A stretch of DNA of 36,459 nt from an uncultured Clostridia bacterium (GTDB lineage Bacteria > Bacillota > Clostridia > Christensenellales > Aristaeellaceae), in contig CAKTXH010000016.1 of assembly GCA_934630975.1 (NCBI GenBank), forward strand, positions 1 through 36,459, in the 5' to 3' direction. Positions 6,972 through 13,680 of this stretch are shown here, piece after piece. Position numbers and translations under genes: made by a program. Numbering within the stretch: position 1 is the first letter of the stretch; each line of letters begins with the position of its first letter. Under the pieces are notes generated by a model. It did not search any database. It saw nothing but the letters and a program-made list of their open reading frames with translations, and had not been told where the DNA came from.

Positions 6972-7919
6972 TTACAGGCTGCTTTCAAACGCCTCGAAGA
7001 ACTCCGGGCAGCTCCAGCCGCCGCAGGCGCTGACGGTATCGCCGGAAACGCCGAGCTGAAGTTTCAGCCCGTTGGTCAGCGTGGCGGTCAGCGTCTGCTT
7101 TCTGGCGGACATGTCCGCGGATTTCAGCGTCGCGTGGTCGAGCAGCACGGCAATCGCGTCGTTCGCCGCGTCGCCGGTCAGTGTGCCCACGCCGGAAAGC
7201 GTCAGCTCGGCGACCTGCCCGCGGACGGAGAAGGTATCTTCCAATCCCTGCCCGCCCGGGCCTTTGCCCGCGTAGCTCACCCGCTGGAACAGGCGCATGC
7301 TGCCGCTGACCTCGCAGGCGACCGCCGTGCCCGCATCCAGGCCGGAGACGGCGTAGATCGTCTGCCCCGCCTCGGCGACGTTGGAAAGGCCGCCCGCCAT
7401 CGCGTCGTCATCCGCGAGGGAAGGCTCGTCGGTTGCGGTGTTCACCGTGCCGACCGCGCTGCCCAGCAGATCGCTCTGCACGCTTGTGGGCGTGCTGAGC
7501 ATGCGATAGACCGCGCCGTTCACCGCGACCAGCGGAATATCGCTGCTCGCCGTCGCGAAGAGCGATTCGTCGCCGCCGCTGGAGGCGCGCACGCGCGCCG
7601 TGCCGCTCACGTCCGCCGTGCGCGTCATGGGCAGCGCCTGTTCGTTGCCCGCCGCGATGGTGTCAATCGAAACGGGCGCGGGCGTGGCCGCTGCGTTTGT
7701 CGCCGTGCCGCTCAGGCGCGGGGCGAAAACGCCTGCGCAGGCAATCGCCAGCGCCGCGCAGCAGAGCGCGGGCACGAGCCGCGGCGCTTTGACGCGCGGC
7801 TTTTGTTCTTCTCTTGCGGCGGATAAGATGCGCCGCTTCATCGCTTCATCCGCATGCAGACCGGAGAGCATCTCGTTCGTCGTCGGCGCGAGGTGCTCAA
7901 GCTCTTTGATATCAATCAC
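6972..7919 (-). CDS. Putative membrane anti-sigma factor
   Basis: 315 residues beginning at GTG 7919, with GGAGG nine bases upstream inside the sigma gene and an 8-base overlap with it. The N-terminal 45 residues are cytoplasmic and charged (HADEAMKRRILSAAREEQ), followed by one transmembrane helix at about 48-65 and an extracytoplasmic region of about 250 residues with low-complexity Ala/Thr segments. No zinc-binding anti-sigma motif is seen. The call rests on the overlap with an ECF sigma gene and on topology; the sensor domain is not one I recognise. Confidence 0.7.
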   Translation of the reverse strand: MIDIKELEHLAPTTNEMLSGLHADEAMKRRILSAAREEQKPRVKAPRLVPALCCAALAIACAGVFAPRLSGTATNAAATPAPVSIDTIAAGNEQALPMTRTADVSGTARVRASSGGDESLFATASSDIPLVAVNGAVYRMLSTPTSVQSDLLGSAVGTVNTATDEPSLADDDAMAGGLSNVAEAGQTIYAVSGLDAGTAVACEVSGSMRLFQRVSYAGKGPGGQGLEDTFSVRGQVAELTLSGVGTLTGDAANDAIAVLLDHATLKSADMSARKQTLTATLTNGLKLQLGVSGDTVSACGGWSCPEFFEAFESSL

Positions 7920-8442
7920 CGGTTGCTTCCTCCTTTAAAAGGCTTTCCAGTTTTTTTCTCGCTCTGGAAAGGCGGCTGGAAATCGTCCCTTCCGGCAGAC
8001 CCAGCGTCTGCGCAATTTCCGATATGCCCAGGCCCTGATAATAGTGCAGCAGGATCGTTTCGCGGAACTGCCTCGGCAGTTTATGGATAGCGCGCATCAG
8101 TTCGGCTTTTTCCTCGCGCTGCTCGAGCGTCTCTTCCTGCGCCGGAATGATATCCAGCGTCGGCGCGCCGAGCACCACGCGTTTAAGCCATGCGCTGCGC
8201 CACAGATCGCGGCAGCAATTCACCGTCACGCGCAGCAGCCACGCCTTTTCGCAGCCGGGCGCGATGGCCTCGCCGCGCGTATAGAGCTTGACGAACACAT
8301 CCTGACAGACATCTTCGGCCTTTTGTTTATCCGCCAGATAAAAATACGCCATGCGCAGCACGTCGTCCGCGTATTGCGCATACAGCTCTTCGAATTGAGC
8401 CTGACGATCCGGCGCTTTCACGCTGCTTTCCAACCGTTTCAC
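7912..8442 (-). CDS. ECF-type RNA polymerase sigma factor
   Basis: 176 residues, start GTG 8442 behind GAGGG. Region 2 covers about residues 15-80 (FEELYAQYADDVLRMAYFYL, then DKQKAEDVCQDVFVKLY) and region 4 about 115-170 (LPRQFRETILLHYYQGLGIS, then EIAQTLGLPEGTISSRLSRA), with no region 1 or 3, as in ECF sigma factors. It is co-transcribed with an overlapping gene for a membrane protein that is probably its anti-sigma factor. The promoter in front is of the housekeeping type, so self-activation by the ECF factor is not evident. The signal sensed is unknown. Confidence 0.92.
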   Translation of the reverse strand: MKRLESSVKAPDRQAQFEELYAQYADDVLRMAYFYLADKQKAEDVCQDVFVKLYTRGEAIAPGCEKAWLLRVTVNCCRDLWRSAWLKRVVLGAPTLDIIPAQEETLEQREEKAELMRAIHKLPRQFRETILLHYYQGLGISEIAQTLGLPEGTISSRLSRARKKLESLLKEEATGD

Positions 8443-8514
8443 TTCCTACCCTCAAATATCAAGACGAATGAACCTGCCGTTTTCATCCGCCGAAAATGAA
8501 AAAATCATAAAAAG

Positions 8515-8543
8515 ATTATACATGATGCGCCGCGCTTTCGCAA
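8515..8543 (-). promoter_or_regulatory. Promoter of the sigma/anti-sigma operon
   Basis: Minus strand: -35 TTGCGA (8538-8543), 17-base spacer, -10 TATAAT (8515-8520), about 70 bases before the GTG at 8442. Confidence 0.7.
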
Positions 8544-8570
8544 GGCTTGACAGCGTGGAAAGATATAACA

Positions 8571-8600
8571 CAAAAACGCGCCTCCCAATGGGAGACGCGC
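8571..8600 (-). terminator. Terminator of the xpaC-TPM operon
   Basis: The palindrome at 8575-8600, read on the minus strand, pairs GCGCGTCTCCCA with TGGGAGGCGCG (two bulged bases) and is followed by TTTTTG. It is the left one of two identical 26-bp copies that flank the repeat element; the right copy at 8724-8749 lacks the T-run. Confidence 0.6.
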
Positions 8601-8749
8601 CAGCTTGTTGACATAAGCAAACTTGGCTTGAATAGCAAAATCAAGAAACTCAGCTATTCTTTCATTTGCGGAAAGGGCTATTCTCCCCCCTTCGGGGGGA
8701 GAATAGCTTTTTGTCTACAGTCTAACGCGCCTCCCAATGGGAGACGCGC
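8575..8749 (+). mobile_element. Palindrome-flanked 123-bp repeat element, copy 1
   Basis: Core 8601-8723 starts CAGCTTGTTGACA and ends TTTTTGTCTACAGTCT. It is flanked by two identical 26-bp direct repeats (8575-8600 and 8724-8749), each an imperfect palindrome beginning AACGCGCCTCCC. The same core, with the same two ends, recurs at 27351-27472 between different palindromic repeats. The ends form an imperfect terminal inverted repeat of the form AGnnTGTnGACA. Inside lie GAATAGC/GCTATTC (hairpin 1) and a 12-14-bp hairpin GCTATTCTCCCC...GGGGAGAATAGC with a TTCG loop and T5, a strong terminator. No coding capacity. It looks like a MITE-type non-autonomous element. Confidence 0.75.
8670..8714 (+). 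terminator. Strong hairpin-T5 inside the repeat element
   Basis: GCTATTCTCCCCCC pairs perfectly with GGGGGGAGAATAGC around a short TTC(G) loop and is followed by TTTTT on the plus strand. A second upstream GCTATTCT (8654-8661) could take the place of the first arm. Confidence 0.7.
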
Positions 8750-8751
8750 GG

Positions 8752-8821
8752 TTGGGTCATGTGTGGATGAACTGCGGGTTAAACGGAACTTTCGGCGGAG
8801 GTAAACGCGGGCTTAGCCCGC
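8752..8821 (-). repeat. 3'-UTR motif with stop-abutting hairpin
   Basis: Directly after the TPM stop codon (minus strand) lies GCGGGC-TAA-GCCCGC (8807-8821) and then the segment complementary to AACTTTCGGCGGAGG (8787-8801). A similar hairpin plus GACTTTGGCGGAAGT follows the adaptor gene at 28224-28257, suggesting a degenerate dispersed element. Confidence 0.35.
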
Positions 8822-9817
8822 TTAGAAGCTCCGCCCGCCGCCGCCGCCGCGGGAAGAACCGCCGCCGAAGCTGCCGCCGCCGCTGAAACCGCCGCCAAAG
8901 CCGCCGCCGTGGGAACTGCCGCCGCCGAATCCGCCGGAAGGACGGCTCGGGCGGGAAGGACGCGGGGGACGACCGCCGCCCATCGGAGGACGGGGCGGAC
9001 GCGGGCCGAAACCGCCGCCGAAACCGCCGCCAAAGCCGCCGTCCATCGGGGGACGCGGGCCGCGCGGACGGCGGCGACGGTCGCCGCGGCCAAAGAGCCA
9101 GCCCATGAAGAAGTAGCTCAGGCAGCCGCCGCGATTCGGGGCCAGCGCGTTGAAGAGCACACAGATGATGATGTAAACAAAGATGACGCCAAGGATGAAT
9201 TCGAACAAATCAAAGCCTCCTTCGTCGTAAGTGCCGTAATAGTCGCCGTAATCGTAAGCGTCCGTGTCGGCGTAGTAGGTGCTGCTGGAAGCGTCCTGCG
9301 AAGAGGAGAGGGAGAGCGTCTTGCCCTTCGCACGGGCAAGGTATCTGCACACATCCTCGTAGAGGTTCAGCATGCCCTGATCAAATTCGTTGTCAGCAAA
9401 ATAGTCGATATTGTCGTCGAGCAGTTCGCCGCACTTGGAGCCGCTCATCACGCGGTCCAAGCCCGTGCCCGTGCCGATCTGGATTTTGCGGTCGCCGCGC
9501 GCGAGCAGAACGACCACGCCGTTGTTTTCGCCCGCCTGACCAATGCCCCATGCGTTGATGAGGTCGGTGGCGTAATCCGCCGGATCCTGTCCGTCGAGGA
9601 AATCCACGACGACGGCGACGGCCTGAATCCCGGTCGCATCCTCGAGCGCCGCGCCGTACTGCTCGATGGTGTTTTTCGTCGAGCTGGACAGCACCGAGCC
9701 GTCATAGTCATACGCGTAAGCGAATTCGCTCGGCTTGCTCGGCACGGAGGCCGAAGCGCCGACCGCCAGCGCGAGCGCCAAAACAAGCGCTGTTACGAGT
9801 GCCCAAACTTTTTTCAT
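8822..9817 (-). CDS. TPM (YgcG family) domain membrane protein
   Basis: 331 residues. Signal peptide 1-23, a TPM domain at about 35-165 (IEQYGAALEDATGIQAVAVV, NNGVVVLLARGDRKIQIGTG, LDDNIDYFADNEFDQG), a transmembrane helix at about 205-230, an Arg/Pro stretch, and a glycine-rich tail (about 250-331, GGGFGG repeats) ending in GGGGGRSF. This order matches YgcG-type proteins that are usually encoded beside LemA, as here. TPM domains have been linked to membrane or photosystem maintenance and sometimes to phosphatase activity, but the role in Firmicutes is unclear. Its ATG overlaps the stop of the preceding small gene (ATGA). Last gene of the five-gene operon. Confidence 0.88.
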   Translation of the reverse strand: MKKVWALVTALVLALALAVGASASVPSKPSEFAYAYDYDGSVLSSSTKNTIEQYGAALEDATGIQAVAVVVDFLDGQDPADYATDLINAWGIGQAGENNGVVVLLARGDRKIQIGTGTGLDRVMSGSKCGELLDDNIDYFADNEFDQGMLNLYEDVCRYLARAKGKTLSLSSSQDASSSTYYADTDAYDYGDYYGTYDEGGFDLFEFILGVIFVYIIICVLFNALAPNRGGCLSYFFMGWLFGRGDRRRRPRGPRPPMDGGFGGGFGGGFGPRPPRPPMGGGRPPRPSRPSRPSGGFGGGSSHGGGFGGGFSGGGSFGGGSSRGGGGGRSF

Positions 9818-10077
9818 GGCGTTTTCCCTTTCTGTTGATCTTCCTCTTGGGCGGCTTGCGCCGCCTGTTCTTCTTCCCGGCGGGCGCGCTCATCCTCTTC
9901 CTCGATGCGCGCGTAGAATCCGCCGACATGGTGCGCGATCATGTGCCCGGCAAAGCCGATGGCCGCGACCGCGACCACCGCGATAATCGCCAGCGCGGCG
10001 AGCGCCCTGGGAGAATGTTTTGCCGCTTCGACCGCGATTTTCAGGTTTTCAAGGCTCAGGCCGGAAAAGATGCTCAC
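9814..10077 (-). CDS. Small membrane protein of the LemA-TPM operon
   Basis: 87 residues from a GTG immediately after the stop of the LemA-like gene (TAAGTG), with GAGGG seven bases upstream. One transmembrane helix at about 24-46, then a strongly charged, probably helical tail (IEEEDERARREEEQAAQAAQ). I recognise no family. The tight linkage on both sides (adjacent stop/start, then a 4-base overlap) says it works with LemA and the TPM protein, perhaps as a linker or assembly factor. Confidence 0.75.
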   Translation of the reverse strand: MSIFSGLSLENLKIAVEAAKHSPRALAALAIIAVVAVAAIGFAGHMIAHHVGGFYARIEEEDERARREEEQAAQAAQEEDQQKGKTP

Positions 10078-10680
10078 TTAAATGCCCTCGTACATGTCCG
10101 GCTGAGACAGCAGGAATTTGGTCGGCAGTTTTTCGTAGAGCTTTTCCGCCTTTTCGGCCTTCTGGTTATAGGCGCGCGCTTCCTGACGCAGGAAACTGCC
10201 CTGCTCGGAGAAGTTATCCATCGCGCGGGTGAGCATCTGTTCGTCCTCGGCGATGGTCAGGTTCGCGTCATCCACAAGCTGGCTGACAGCCACGGTGAGC
10301 TGCTGATCCGCGCGGCTGATGTCGCGGGCAGTCTTGGCGCTCTGCATGGCCTTGATGGCGTTGTTCACGTCCTCGAGCGTCGTCTGGCTGACGCTGCCGC
10401 GCTGGGCGACGGTCACGGCGTTCTGTGCGGCGCTGACGCGATCTTCGACGATGGATTTCACGTCGCCCTGACGGATGAACGCCTGCGGCGTTGCGTTTTG
10501 CAGCGCGCGGAAGTTGCCGATGGGCAGCGCCAGTGCGACCATTACGACCAGCGCGGCGACGCCTGCGCCCTGCGGCAGGGCAGCCAGCCCTTTGGGGGCT
10601 TCCTGCTTCTGCGGCTTTTGCGGCTGCTGCGAATTTTGCTGCGTCTGCTTCGGCGCAGATTGGGTAGCGTAAGCGGGCAT
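10078..10680 (-). CDS. LemA-like membrane protein
   Basis: 200 residues from ATG 10680; the frame could extend to a TTG at 10686 but AGAGGTG fits the ATG. A Gln/Pro-rich N-terminus of about 35 residues precedes one transmembrane helix (about 37-54). The rest is a helical bundle (VEDRVSAAQNAVTVAQR, ADQQLTVAVSQLVDDANLTI) ending FLRQEARAYNQKAEKAEKLY then LPTKFLL, which matches the C-terminal AAY..AV..YN...FP pattern of LemA. The similarity is diverged in the middle and the N-terminal tail is unusual for LemA. The position next to a TPM gene supports the assignment. Confidence 0.7.
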   Translation of the reverse strand: MPAYATQSAPKQTQQNSQQPQKPQKQEAPKGLAALPQGAGVAALVVMVALALPIGNFRALQNATPQAFIRQGDVKSIVEDRVSAAQNAVTVAQRGSVSQTTLEDVNNAIKAMQSAKTARDISRADQQLTVAVSQLVDDANLTIAEDEQMLTRAMDNFSEQGSFLRQEARAYNQKAEKAEKLYEKLPTKFLLSQPDMYEGI

Positions 10681-10682
10681 AA

Positions 10683-11654
10683 TCAAACACCTCTTTCTGC
10701 GCTTTGCTCAGCGCGGCGGATTTTTTCCTGTTCGGAAAGCGATTGCTCGATTTCGGCCAATTCGGCCAGCAGGGATTCGGCGGTCTGCTGTGCGCGCTGC
10801 TGGTCGCTGCCTTCGCTGGCGGCGGCGTAGGCTTTCGTCTGCGCGGAAAGCTCGCGCGCGCCGCTCTTGATGCCGCGCGCGGCTTCTTCGCCTGCGCGTT
10901 TCTGCATCGCCAGCGAATCGGTGGCGCGGGCGAGGCCGAGCGCCGCGGCCATCTGGCTCTTCCAGAGCGGGATGGTCACTTCCAGCGCGGCCTGCAAACG
11001 GGAACAGGTCAGCTCGTCGCTGGCCTGCACGGCGCGAATCTGCGCGGCAAGCTGGGTGGATGCGACCTGCGTGATGCGCAGATCCTGCACGCGCCGCTCC
11101 ATCCGGGCGATATCCTGCGGGTTTTCGCCGCGCGCTTTGGCTTGGGCAACAACCTCGTCGCCGACGACGATCAGCGAGCACAGCTCGCGGTAAAGTCCCT
11201 CGTTGCGCTCGTACAGGCGATCCAGCAGCGCGCTGTCGCGCATGAGCGCCACGCGCCGATCGGTCATCTCGTCCGCGCAGGCGTTGATTTTGGGGATGGC
11301 TTTTTCATAGGCGGCCTGCACTTCGGCAAGCGGCGCCGCGCCGCCGAATACCCGGCGGAAAAGCCCTTTGGCCTGCGCCGTGAACGAGCAGGATTTAATC
11401 TGCTCGGCGAGCGTCTGCATCACGCTTTCCAGCGGCTTGATATCCTGCCGGAGCATCTGCTGGAGCGCGATATCCGAAAACGCGCCCATTTCCTTCTGCG
11501 CCCGCGCGCCGAAACCCATCACGGCGGCGTTGTCGCGCAGGTCGATGCGCGCGGCCATCGCTTCAATGCGTCGCTGCATCTCGGGGTCGAGCTGGTTTTT
11601 CTGCGGAATCGCGCCCTGCTCGGGCACGAGAGCGAATTCGGAAAATTCACCCAT
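10683..11654 (-). CDS. TelA/YaaN family toxic anion resistance protein
   Basis: 323 residues. The N-terminus has the family pattern LDPEMQRRIEAMAARIDLRD, FGARAQKEMGAFSDIAL and D-I-K-P-L-E-S; the C-terminal half has ITQVASTQLAAQIRAVQASD and LEVTIPLWKSQMAAALGLAR, diagnostic for TelA/KlaA (tellurite resistance). The protein is soluble and mostly helical. ATG 11654 directly follows the XpaC stop codon (TAAATG). The xpaC-telA order is known from Bacillus subtilis (xpaC-yaaN). Despite the name, family members mostly act in general envelope or cationic-peptide stress; the substrate is not known. Confidence 0.9.
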   Translation of the reverse strand: MGEFSEFALVPEQGAIPQKNQLDPEMQRRIEAMAARIDLRDNAAVMGFGARAQKEMGAFSDIALQQMLRQDIKPLESVMQTLAEQIKSCSFTAQAKGLFRRVFGGAAPLAEVQAAYEKAIPKINACADEMTDRRVALMRDSALLDRLYERNEGLYRELCSLIVVGDEVVAQAKARGENPQDIARMERRVQDLRITQVASTQLAAQIRAVQASDELTCSRLQAALEVTIPLWKSQMAAALGLARATDSLAMQKRAGEEAARGIKSGARELSAQTKAYAAASEGSDQQRAQQTAESLLAELAEIEQSLSEQEKIRRAEQSAERGV

Positions 11655-12353
11655 TTATTTCTTTTCCCCCTTGGCAAAGAGAGAGGCGAAGGGGTCGTCC
11701 TCCTGCGGTTCTTCTTTCGTAACGGGCGCGTCCGGCTCGGCGGTCAGGCCGTCGGATTTGAGCATGTCCGCCAGCACGTCCATTTCGCTTTCCAGGTTGA
11801 TGAAGCGGAATTCGTTGAGCGCTTCCAGCTGCTTGTGGAACGCGGATTGCACCTGCTCCACCGCCTTGGCGATGCGCGCGGCGATTTCTGCGCTCTGCCC
11901 GGCGTTGACCTCCGCTTCCAGCGCGGCGCGGGCGTTCAGCAGCTTGAGCGTCGCAGGGAGGTAATAGCGCAGGAACGTGCGAAGCTGGGAGAGCATGTTC
12001 GGCTGCTCCTCGAGCCGCTGCAAAATCTGGCGGCAGGTCGCTTCGATATCCTCAATCTGGCGGGAGAGCGCCGGGTCGGCAATCGCGTCGTTGGCGGCGG
12101 CGATTTGATCCAGCTGGCCGCGCGCCTCGCGGATGAGCGCATCCACCTCGGCGTTGCCGGATTTCGGCGCGGTTTCCACTTCCACCACGCGGTCGGGATA
12201 TTTCTTTTTGCCGATGGCGAACGCGATGCAGCCCACGCCCGCGGCAATCAGGTAGCTGGATATCGTGCCGATGCCCGTCGTCAGCGCGACGGCCAGCACG
12301 CCCGCGCCCGCAAACACAAACGGCGCGCCGGAACGAATCGTCTTTTTTTCCAT
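11655..12353 (-). CDS. xpaC: XpaC family (5-bromo-4-chloroindolyl phosphate hydrolysis) membrane protein
   Basis: 232 residues from ATG 12353, with AGGAGGA about nine bases upstream; the longer frame runs into the repeat element and is rejected. Two transmembrane helices at about 10-30 and 33-48, then a soluble helical domain with the family marker FRFINLESEMDVLADMLKSD (about 190-210) and the tail DDPFASLFAKG. First gene of the operon with telA, lemA-like, a small membrane protein and TPM. The 373-bp repeat element ends only 21 bases before the start codon, so the native promoter is displaced or lost. A paralogue sits at 32604. Confidence 0.88.
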   Translation of the reverse strand: MEKKTIRSGAPFVFAGAGVLAVALTTGIGTISSYLIAAGVGCIAFAIGKKKYPDRVVEVETAPKSGNAEVDALIREARGQLDQIAAANDAIADPALSRQIEDIEATCRQILQRLEEQPNMLSQLRTFLRYYLPATLKLLNARAALEAEVNAGQSAEIAARIAKAVEQVQSAFHKQLEALNEFRFINLESEMDVLADMLKSDGLTAEPDAPVTKEEPQEDDPFASLFAKGEKK

Positions 12354-12373
12354 CCCCAAAATCCTCCTATAAC

Positions 12374-12746
12374 ACCCTTCCACCATCTGCGGATGGTCCC
12401 CCTCCCCTTAAAAGGGGAGGTTTCAGGGCTGAATTTGCAAAACGAGTAGATACGCGGGATAACCCTGACCTCCCCTTGAAAGGAGAGGAGTCAGGACTGA
12501 ATTTACAAAACGAGTAGATACGAAAACCCGAAAAGATAACCCCGACCTTCCCTTGAAAGGAGAGGAGTCAGGACTGAATTTACAAAACGAGTAGATGCGG
12601 AAACCCGAAAAGATAACCTCGACCTTCCCTTGAAAGGAGAGGAGTCAGGGCTGAATTTACAAAACGAGTAGATGCGAAAACCCGAAAAGATAACCCCGAC
12701 CTCCCCTTTTAAGGGGAGGGGGACCGCCCGCAGGCGGTGGAAGGGT
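12374..12746. mobile_element. 373-bp MITE-like element with 48-bp terminal inverted repeats
   Basis: 12374-12421 is repeated in inverse orientation at 12699-12746 with four differences. Each end starts ACCCTTCCACC and contains two small hairpins: ACC(AT/GC)C-TGCG-G(AT/GC)GGT and CCTCCCCTT-AA-AAGGGGAGG. In the first, the left copy has A-T pairs where the right copy has G-C pairs, so both keep perfect pairing. The interior is a tandem array of 77-bp units. There is no coding sequence. It lies between the stop of the secreted-protein gene (its right end includes the first base of that stop on the plus strand) and the ribosome site of xpaC. Confidence 0.8.
12421..12717. repeat. Tandem array of 77-bp units
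   Basis: Units at 12487-12563, 12564-12640 and 12641-12717 are in perfect 77-base register; a shorter first unit (about 66 bases, 12421-12486) lacks around nine bases in the middle. Each unit contains CTGAATTTACAAAACGAGTA and CCCGAAAAGATAACC and a degraded copy of the end hairpin (CCCTTGAAAGGAGAGG). Confidence 0.9.
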
Positions 12747-13441
12747 TAGTCCTCATCCCTGCGGAACGAGGCGTTGGTGTTGACCTGCGTTGGCATTGCG
12801 CCGTAGCTCTGCCACTGATTGACGAAGGCGTCGTCCACATCGAAGCGAACCAGCATCGTGCCGCCCGCCGGGATGCCCACGTCCTGAAGCGTCGTGCCAT
12901 CCGAATAGATCATCGCGCCGCTTTCCGTATACAGGCCGATGGCCACGGTCGGGTTATACGCGTCCATATCCGTCGTGTTGGTCAGGCGGCAGACCACGCT
13001 GACCTCGCCGGAAGCATCCTGCACGATTTCCGAAATCGCCGAAAGATCGTAATTGGCGAACGCCGCATCCACCGGCAGGTAAGAAAGATTGTAGGAAATG
13101 CCGGTGATGGAGGGCACGACGGGGTTGCCGCTTTCGTCCGGCTCGAAGGAAACGATGTCGAACAGATAGCCATCCTCGCCGGGGCTGAGGAAATACGGCC
13201 AGATCTGCGAAACCTCGCTGGTGGAGAGCAGCGTTTCGCCGCTTTGCAGATCGAACGTGCCGTGATCCAGACAGATCACCGTCGAAGCGTTGTTGTGCAC
13301 CTGCGCGAAGCAGTACGCCAGATAGTAGTTTCCGCTCTGCACGATGTTGCAGGAGGACTGGACGATCACGCCCTCGCTGTCGCCGAGCACGCAGGCGGGC
13401 AGGAGCAGCGCAAGCAGGAGCGCGGCAAGCATTTTTTTCAT
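12746..13441 (-). CDS. Secreted protein, possible lipoprotein, with FxLYD-like C-terminal domain
   Basis: 231 residues from ATG 13441, with ACGGAGG eleven bases upstream; the longer frame upstream has no ribosome site. Signal peptide MKKMLAALLLALLLPAC... ; LPAC at residues 13-16 is a non-ideal lipobox, and cleavage after VLG is the alternative. The mature part has two beta-sandwich-like units, the second (VCRLTNTTDMDAYNPTVAIG, then LYTESGAMIYSD) resembling FxLYD or DUF-type domains that measure ligand or partner binding outside the cell. Function unknown. Its stop codon sits at the boundary of the repeat element, so insertion may have reshaped its 3' end. Confidence 0.75.
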   Translation of the reverse strand: MKKMLAALLLALLLPACVLGDSEGVIVQSSCNIVQSGNYYLAYCFAQVHNNASTVICLDHGTFDLQSGETLLSTSEVSQIWPYFLSPGEDGYLFDIVSFEPDESGNPVVPSITGISYNLSYLPVDAAFANYDLSAISEIVQDASGEVSVVCRLTNTTDMDAYNPTVAIGLYTESGAMIYSDGTTLQDVGIPAGGTMLVRFDVDDAFVNQWQSYGAMPTQVNTNASFRRDED

Positions 13442-13514
13442 GGAAAAAACCTCCGTATGATGTTGGGCTGCGGCGCGTTCGAGCCGCCCGTTTTTTTGTC
13501 GTTTGTTTGAGAAA

Positions 13515-13543
13515 AGTATATCATGTTTTGGGCGGGTCTGCAA
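13515..13543 (-). promoter_or_regulatory. Promoter of the secreted-protein gene
   Basis: Minus strand: -35 TTGCAG (13538-13543), 17-base spacer, -10 TATACT (13515-13520), 74 bases before the start. Confidence 0.6.
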
Positions 13544-13635
13544 GCTGACCGCGCCCACAATGTCGCCCGAAATGCACAAAAACTTCATCAGGCGATGTAT
13601 AGCGTCAGAAAAAATATGCGGGATATGCTTGGGTA

Positions 13636-13644
13636 TGCTATAAT
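13636..13644 (+). promoter_or_regulatory. Extended -10 promoter of addA
   Basis: TGCTATAAT (13636-13644) is a perfect extended -10; no good -35 is seen 17 bases upstream. It lies 36 bases before the ATG. Confidence 0.5.
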
Positions 13645-13680
13645 AAAGCGAATGAACATGCACCGGGGGAGGAAATCATC

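Noticed and set aside
6930..7826. 298-codon plus-strand frame
   Set aside because: Antisense to the anti-sigma gene, Arg/Ala-rich, no ribosome site.
8547..8565. Plus-strand promoter with TTGACA at 8547
   Set aside because: No -10 sequence at 16-18 bases; the TATAAC that follows is only 11 bases away.
12421..12717. CRISPR array
   Set aside because: Repeats of 77 bp lie head to tail with no variable spacers and there are no cas genes.
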